The position numbers and the translations under genes were made by a program. From positions 62,272,475-62,336,474 of the forward strand of contig CM070877.1 in NCBI GenBank assembly GCA_036365515.1: a DNA stretch of 64,000 bases. Reading direction: 5' to 3'. The notes beneath the pieces are model-generated. The model saw nothing but the letters and a program-made list of their open reading frames with translations. It searched no databases and had not been told where the DNA came from. Shown here one piece after another: positions 58,669 through 64,000 of the stretch; the stretch's first letter is position 1; the number at the start of each line of letters is the position of its first letter. Origin of the DNA: Torymus aiolomorphi. Lineage: Eukaryota; Arthropoda; Insecta; Hymenoptera; Torymidae.

Positions 58669-60603
58669 ATGGAATCATCGACCCCAGAAGAATTAGCCGA
58701 AAGGATGGAGCATTGGCGCAAAAATCTAGAGCTGAGCTTTGAAGCTGTAATAGAAGCAAATATAGCTCTAGATTTAAGAAGCACCGGACATCTCGAGGGG
58801 GATTCTAAGCGAATCGCTCAATGGCTAATGGAAAGTTACAACCCGGCCCACTTCACACAAGAAATAAGTGGAAGTGATTACGAGCAGTTCACAAGGAGGC
58901 TCGATTGCAGGAATAAGTTCGTCAACACGACGACCCTCAATACAAGCGGCGCTCCAGAAGTGAACCGAATTGCCGATCCCTCAACCCACAGCCTGTTTCA
59001 GCAATTGGCGTCGAACAAAGCAGTCGACAAGAACTTGCTGAGTTCCATAAGGACACATGTCTTGCAGATGAACCAAAGAGCAGGCAGTCCTCCCGACGTA
59101 AGACACGAGGCTCTTACGTCACAACGGAGCACTTTATCTCCAGCGGGAGGACCGGGTGATGTCCAGGTGCACCTAAGGTGCAGCACAGCTTGGGGGAGGG
59201 GAGATTCCCCGATCTCCTTCCAGTCCGAAGAATCCGAGGACGCGAGTCGCGAGGGGAATGCAGACCGCACATGGATTTCGGACAGCTGTGCAGCAACCGC
59301 ACCATCGCCATCATCTTCAGCTTCCATCCACGAAATCGACGTCGGAGTAAGCACAGCCTGGGGGAGGGGAGATTCTTCAAGCTTCCCCCTGTTCGAGAAG
59401 TCTGATACTTCACGTCGCTTGGCGTATACAGACTGCCTGAGGGCACCGAACGGCTGTGCTGAATACTCCCAAGCCCAAGACGACGGAGTAAATGCAGCCT
59501 GGGGGAAGGGAGATTTTCCAAGCTTCCCCCTGTCCGAAGCGTCTGATATGGCCCGTTTATGGAATATATCGGCATCGGACGGCTGTATTACTCATTCAAA
59601 GACTCCTGAAGACGAAGAGCAGACAAGCCTTCCAAGGAGCAACGAGGAAGAGATCGATAGTCTGGGGACGGCACAACCGGTGGACCGAACGCTGATTACT
59701 TCGCAATTTCGCAACGTATCGACGCAAGCAGAAGGCGAGCGTCATTGCGAATGCGAATGTAATCAGACGCGTAAATTGGAGGAGGAGAAAGTTAGGCGCC
59801 TAAGCGAAGAAGTGAGGCGACTGCACGACGAGCTGCGCCAGCTACGCGCGCAAATGTCGTCACTTCATAATTCCGCTGCGCCTAATAAGAAACGAGCCGC
59901 AGGTGCAGCCAAACACTCTGCAAAGCAACCTCGATCGGACCTAGGGAGTAACGACAATAAAAAGTCGTCCCGAAGTCTTCAAAAGTCCAGCTCGACAGGG
60001 AAAAAAGAGGCGTATGCAGCGGCCATGCAACGACCTCCAAAGTTATCCAAAAGAGATAAAGGCAGAAAACCCTCGAGTGGACTGGGTTCGAATCAAGGAA
60101 CAGGTTCGAATCCTTGGACGACGGTAGTCTCTCAACGTCCCAAACAGCGGTATATCCAGCAGGGGTTGGATAGTCGAGTATACCGCTCGTCAAGATCGAG
60201 GAACGTGCTCGGAGCATATAACTCCCCACCACCGAGTCCAACCAGAAAATTGTGTTGGACGTGTAGGTCACCAACGCACCTTCACTGGGCCTGCTCGGAG
60301 CGGAAAGAGGGCCCGAAGACGAAGACAAGAAGAACACGAGATGATCTGCCAAGTCAACCTTGGAGGAATGACGACAGTTGTCGACCGGAGCCCCAGTGCC
60401 AGAAGTGCCAACAGTCTCCGGTCCATCAATCGTCTTGGGATTGGTCTCGACCGCCGTTGGAATTCAGCGGAATTACGGTGATGAGCGACCCACCGTGTGC
60501 GTGCGGACGATCCCTCGACGTGGATCGTCTGATCAGCCGTTTAGTACACGAGCTGATCCGCGCGTATCCGGAACTGTCGTCTCTGCCGCCGACGACGACG
60601 TAA
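58669..60603 (+). CDS. Intact gag-like protein with zinc knuckle
   Basis: A 644-codon ORF, uninterrupted. Residues 1-130 form a helical, Glu-rich region that may be the capsid or matrix. Residues about 171-300 contain three repeats of S(T/N)AWG(R/K)GD with about 46-57 residue spacing, reflecting DNA repeats CCTGGGGGAGGGGAGATT. Residues about 365-405 form a likely coiled coil (EEEKVRRLSEEVRRLHDELR). A basic Ser/Lys-rich region follows. CWTCRSPTHLHWAC (C-x2-C-x4-H-x4-C, near 60255) is a single zinc knuckle, and a Cys/His cluster (CQKCQQSP, CACGRS) lies near the end. It would package the element RNA. No pol follows; the stop lies about 60 bases before the PPT. Confidence 0.8.
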   Translation: MESSTPEELAERMEHWRKNLELSFEAVIEANIALDLRSTGHLEGDSKRIAQWLMESYNPAHFTQEISGSDYEQFTRRLDCRNKFVNTTTLNTSGAPEVNRIADPSTHSLFQQLASNKAVDKNLLSSIRTHVLQMNQRAGSPPDVRHEALTSQRSTLSPAGGPGDVQVHLRCSTAWGRGDSPISFQSEESEDASREGNADRTWISDSCAATAPSPSSSASIHEIDVGVSTAWGRGDSSSFPLFEKSDTSRRLAYTDCLRAPNGCAEYSQAQDDGVNAAWGKGDFPSFPLSEASDMARLWNISASDGCITHSKTPEDEEQTSLPRSNEEEIDSLGTAQPVDRTLITSQFRNVSTQAEGERHCECECNQTRKLEEEKVRRLSEEVRRLHDELRQLRAQMSSLHNSAAPNKKRAAGAAKHSAKQPRSDLGSNDNKKSSRSLQKSSSTGKKEAYAAAMQRPPKLSKRDKGRKPSSGLGSNQGTGSNPWTTVVSQRPKQRYIQQGLDSRVYRSSRSRNVLGAYNSPPPSPTRKLCWTCRSPTHLHWACSERKEGPKTKTRRTRDDLPSQPWRNDDSCRPEPQCQKCQQSPVHQSSWDWSRPPLEFSGITVMSDPPCACGRSLDVDRLISRLVHELIRAYPELSSLPPTTT

Positions 60604-60661
60604 AGTCGAATCGAACGAGAGCCTCAGTATCGAGTTGCTTCTCTCCCGCTGCGCAACGTCT

Positions 60662-60671
60662 GGGAGAGGGG
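60662..60671 (+). other. Polypurine tract of the gag-only element
   Basis: GGGAGAGGGG directly before the 3' LTR start TATAACGAGG at 60672. Confidence 0.8.
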
Positions 60672-61690
60672 TATAACGAGGTACCAAGATAAAATACGGA
60701 GAAGATAAGCATCTCGGTCCTCCGTATTCTATCGAACCCGTTAGGCTCTCGTTCCCGCGAATTCGTATATCTCGAGCGAGTATTGACATCGCTCGGACGA
60801 TGTATTCGCGTTAGCTACGCGCGGGGCAGGCGCGACTTTGACCGTTGCTAAGTCGCGCCCGATTCTTTTTGAATCAGATTCTCTCGAGCTGTCAAACCGC
60901 GCGTACGCGAGTAATTTTGATCGTCCGTGAAGAAAACGGTATCGTGCGTCCTCACCGGTGCAGCGCAGCGCCAGTCCACGTACCGACCACGAAGAGCAGC
61001 GCACGTGAACAATCCGAGCCACTCCTGGGGTCCGAAGCGTCTGTAGGTGAACGCTGGACGTTAAGACTCGGCCTGAACACTCCGAAGTCGACCGGGGGAT
61101 AAGGCCTGACGCAGGAGCGGATTCGTGAGCGAGCGACGAGGGGAGTGCACTCCCCTCCCGGTAAGACTCTTCGAGTATTTTCCGCGCAGCGTTTTATTTG
61201 TATTTTCGGCTCGCTGCGACGAGTGGCCGGTGTTGCGTTCACCGGCCCAGCGAGAATAAATACATTGATCCGCCCACGCCGTCAGCGGATCACGTCTTCT
61301 TGTCGGCGTGCAACGCGACGCGTTTATGTTGTAATAATTTAAGAATAGACCTTGTTATTGTTCTGTGAAGTAATTGAGGCTATTCTTCATTTATCGACCT
61401 TAACCTAACCTTCTCCCGGATACCGCCGTCTCCGCGGGAAAACGACTCCGCCGGTCGTTTTCATAGCTGAACTTAGCGGCCGCGCGCTTTACTCTTTGAG
61501 CGCGCGTATTTTACTCAGCGATCCATTTAGTTGGAAAGCGAAGTTCGTGTGCGATCTTCGCGTTGTTTTCAGGATTACAGAAGCAGATCCCCGGGCAAGT
61601 CATTTTAGTTTGACACCCGCGGCACCGTGTTCTAGGGCATCGCTGGCCTGTGGCTTTTCGTGATTTTTCCCCAGCAGCCATCCTGTTACA
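60672..61690 (+). repeat. Gag-only element 3' LTR (1019 bp)
   Basis: Full-length LTR, nearly identical to the 5' copy over the first 645 bp, then a unique tail to the TTACA end. Confidence 0.85.
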
Positions 61691-62105
61691 CTATCAAAAT
61701 TACAAAATACATAATATTATTTTAAATGAACAAAATGTTAATTAAAACTTTATATTACTACTCAATTTTTAGTTACGTGTACTAGTGTCAAAAAATTGAT
61801 ATTCTAAATTTTTAATGCTCAAAAACGATGAGAAATTAGCTCACCTACAAGCTCCAATTGCCGTAATCAAGAGCTTAAGAGATTAAAATTGATAAAACTC
61901 ACTCAAAATGTAAAAAATTATGATTTTTTGATGATTTACATTTATTGTTATGTATTTTTTATCTAAAAACTCATTCTACTCAAATGCCAATGTCAAGAGG
62001 GATTTCTGGAATAAATTTACTGCAAAAATGTATTTTTTTCAATTCTTTTTTTTTATCATTATTTTATTATAGTTGTATTTCCATAATTATTAAAAATGCT
62101 AATTT

Positions 62106-62220
62106 TTCTGTTTTTTTTGCTTGGGGAGGGGGTAAAACACATTTTTTTTCAAAATCTCGGTGGTAAACTATTCTTGGAGTCAGAAGACAACCTTTTTTAG
62201 GTATAGCGGGAAATTAAAAA
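62106..62220. other. Spacer before Gypsy-3 remnant
   Basis: Short AT-rich sequence; no LTR of Gypsy-3 is recognised. Confidence 0.35.
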
Positions 62221-62770
62221 ATGACGGTTTTTCGCTACACCCTACTGCACATACCCGTGTACTATGGCAAAAATATGCCCCTTAAGACATTCATTCAAGA
62301 TGCTGAAAATGGCTATAGCATATGTCCAGCTGAAATAAGAAACGCATTCTTCAAGGGATTCATAGCGAAATTGCAACGGAGTCGAAATAAATACAATATC
62401 GAACCTAAAGAACGCTCTGAAAGAATACTTTTCGCCTAAAAAGAACTATTCACAGTTCTGTAGTGAAATTCAAGGAGTAAGAATGCGACGCAATGAAACC
62501 ATCATAGAATATTACTGACACATTAAAAAAATCATGGAGGATACAAAAGCTTAGTTGACTGAGAAATTCACAGTAGAACAAGTTCCACATATGGTAACAA
62601 TGCTTGAAGGAATCGCTTCGGAATCCTTCCGAAGAGGACTTTGAGACGAATTTCTCTATGCCCTAAGTGTACAAGAACCAAATACACTCGAGGCTGCGCT
62701 AAGAATCGCAAAACGCATTGAAAGGGACATGATCAACTCTACTGAAAGAAAAAGGTTGCTACAGTAGGGT
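62221..62770 (+). pseudogene. Gypsy-3 gag remnant
   Basis: Starts with ORF 62221-62439 (LLHIPVYYGKNMPLKTFIQD), like the beginning of a Gypsy capsid region. It continues to about 62770 with several in-frame stops, including a segment TLEAALRIAKRIERDM and TVEQVPHMVTMLEG. No zinc knuckle is found. Confidence 0.6.
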
Positions 62771-63374
62771 CTTCAGGTACACAATCTACTCAACCTAACC
62801 ACTCAACAAAACCCAGAGCTCCATAGACAAATAGTTATAAAAGAGTACCAAATGATAATAGTTTTCAAAAACCCTCAATCAACTATAAACCTAAATCTCC
62901 AAATGGTTGCAGAAGTAATAATAGTAATCAATATCAAGAAAAATAAGCCATAGAATTTCAAGGACAACCAAGGGGTCTTCAACTTATCAACCAAGGACAT
63001 TTCAAAATTAATCACCTAGAGGACCCGAAACTTATCAACCTAGAACACGGCCGAACTATTCACCAAGAGGGCCAGAACATTTTCAACAAAGGAAACCTCA
63101 ACAAAATTTATATCAAGGAGGATGGCCATTAGTACATAATCTTGGGTATATGATGCCCTTACACTTATTATGCCTTAGAATATAATGGATACCTACCGCC
63201 GCCCTTGCCAATACCATATGCTCAGGCCCAAACTCACACCCCCAGACAGAATTTAAACTCATCTGTAGTTCATCAGAAGGACGCGCCGATAAACCAGCGG
63301 AACCACGAACGTCCTTTAACGGTCAAATTTATATCAGCGGAAGACCTTGGATCCGAACCAATAGAAGAGCAACA
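62771..63374 (+). other. Gypsy-3 degraded Pro/Gln-rich part
   Basis: Reads as decayed, proline/asparagine-rich sequence between gag and protease; a 60-codon ORF at 63205 has AQTHTPRQN but no domain. Confidence 0.4.
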
Positions 63375-63860
63375 ATGCCAACAATAAAGTTGAACGCTGC
63401 CGAAGTGAAACAAACAACTGAGTTCCTCATTGATACCGGAGCCGAAATAAACTTAATCCACCTCCAAATGTTGAAACCAAAAACCATGATTGCTACCCAT
63501 GAATCAATGTCAATAACAGGAATCACTGATGATAGCTTTAATACACTAAGATCAACGGAAATTAAGTTCTTTGACACTCCAATAAAATTGCAAGTAATTG
63601 AACATAACTTACCATTAGGTGTCTCAGGAATCCTTGACGTTGATTTCCTTAAAACAAAGAACGCAGAAGTTTCATTCCACCATAACACTCTGGTTACAAG
63701 TTCTAGGCCGACCAAACCAATACACTTTATAAATTATAAACCTGGCTCACCTGCAAAATACGCTCTACTGGCAACAACCAAAATGCCCATCTCCATAGAA
63801 CTACAACCTATCGAATTTACAACAGGATATCTATCCCCTCCTAATGTTTTCATAGGATAG
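63375..63860 (+). pseudogene. Gypsy-3 aspartic protease
   Basis: A 161-codon ORF with the active site FLIDTGAEINLIH at about residues 17-29 (near 63425-63460). A SMSITGITDDS stretch follows around residue 55 and GVSGILDVDFL around residue 87 (the GILG-like second motif, with Asp after ILD). Beyond the stop at 63858 another frame gives a pol start (RHIDIPLQEIHP), consistent with a frame change into RT. The pol continues off the window. Confidence 0.8.
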
Positions 63861-64000
63861 AGCTTGATTAAAAATATTAACAATACCTGTCGTGTTTATA
63901 AATTTAAACAAAGAAGACATCGACATTGACATACCTCTTCAAGAAATCCATCCGTTTGATATAATAGACGACACAGAGGATTTCTTCGACTCAGGAAACA
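63861..64000 (+). pseudogene. Gypsy-3 pol, partial
   Basis: Short open segment (RHIDIPLQEIHPFDIID) continuing toward the RT of Gypsy-3; cut by the window edge. Confidence 0.45.

Larger units (their letters stand above)
57216..61690 (+). mobile_element. Young gag-only LTR retroelement (TR-GAG type)
   Basis: Bounded by TATAACGAGG at 57216 and TTACA at 61690, with the 4-bp TSD CTAT at 57212-57215 and 61691-61694. Order: 5' LTR, PBS, leader, one gag ORF, PPT, 3' LTR. No protease, RT or integrase is present, so it needs an autonomous partner. LTR shared region differs at about 4 of 645 positions, indicating recent movement. The LTR start lacks the usual TG. Confidence 0.85.
56578..62105. mobile_element. 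Element with about 370-bp inverted repeats hosting a gag-only LTR element
   Basis: 56578-56945 (TTAATAATTGTGGAAGTACAACTATAATAAAA...) is the inverse of about 61745-62101, ending TTTTATTATAGTTGTATTTCCATAATTATTAA. TTAA at both ends would suit a piggyBac-like TSD, but the exact border is ambiguous. The interior had about 330 bp (56946-57215 and 61691-61745) before the LTR element inserted. No transposase is visible. Confidence 0.65.

Noticed and set aside
60085..60120. tRNA-like GGTTCGAATCC sequence
   Set aside because: Lies within the gag ORF in frame; no cloverleaf can be formed around it.

Overview
This is repeat-dense eukaryotic DNA with no bacterial gene organisation and no convincing host gene. 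It is AT-rich, with GA and TA microsatellites, insect-type Gypsy, Jockey/CR1-like and Tc1/mariner elements, and many foldback elements. The type of transposon debris recalls arthropods, and Hymenoptera (parasitoid-wasp-like) in particular, but the sequence alone does not prove the species. Nearly everything recognisable is a transposable element, many nested inside others. Target-site duplications (TSDs) and empty-site comparisons let several insertions be bounded to the base.

Layout. 1-6902: AT-rich sequence with an exon-structured remnant of an unknown repeat-type protein (88-1167, minus), diverged spacer repeats and a pogo-like DDE remnant (3275-3853, minus). 6903-22992: a complete Gypsy-1 LTR element on the minus strand (4-bp TSD CCGT, about 1.5-kb LTRs). 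It carries gag, PR, RT, RH, a repeat-rich linker with a macro-like segment, and IN. Between IN and the 3' LTR it holds a nested LINE (8704-10939) and a Cys-rich coding remnant (12356-12913). 24118-30226: a DNA transposon with about 580-bp terminal inverted repeats, coding for a protein family I cannot name. It is interrupted by a 1754-bp solo LTR, a LINE and a palindromic MITE. 30246-30665: a hairpin-forming minisatellite. 30799-32070 and 40411-42692: two copies of one Tc1/mariner element, the second collapsed into a palindrome. 33019-40396: a large AATT-rich foldback element whose right arm received a near full-length LINE (34504-39120) and a 345-bp solo LTR (39661-40005).

44050-53794: Gypsy-2, minus strand, with gag, RT-RH, an unusual region containing an OTU-protease-like and a macro-like segment, then IN. 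It has a 5' LTR, but I could not find its 3' LTR. 55247-55544: a foldback MITE. 57216-61690: a young gag-only LTR element with near-identical LTRs and one intact 644-codon gag ORF, inside an inverted-repeat element (56578-62105). 62221-64000: the 5' coding part of a decayed plus-strand Gypsy-3, running off the window.

The most interesting items are the extra domains between RNase H and integrase in both Gypsy elements, the gag-only young element, and the long-TIR transposon with an unrecognised protein. The genes do not form a pathway. They are independent selfish elements, most disabled by stops, frameshifts or truncation.
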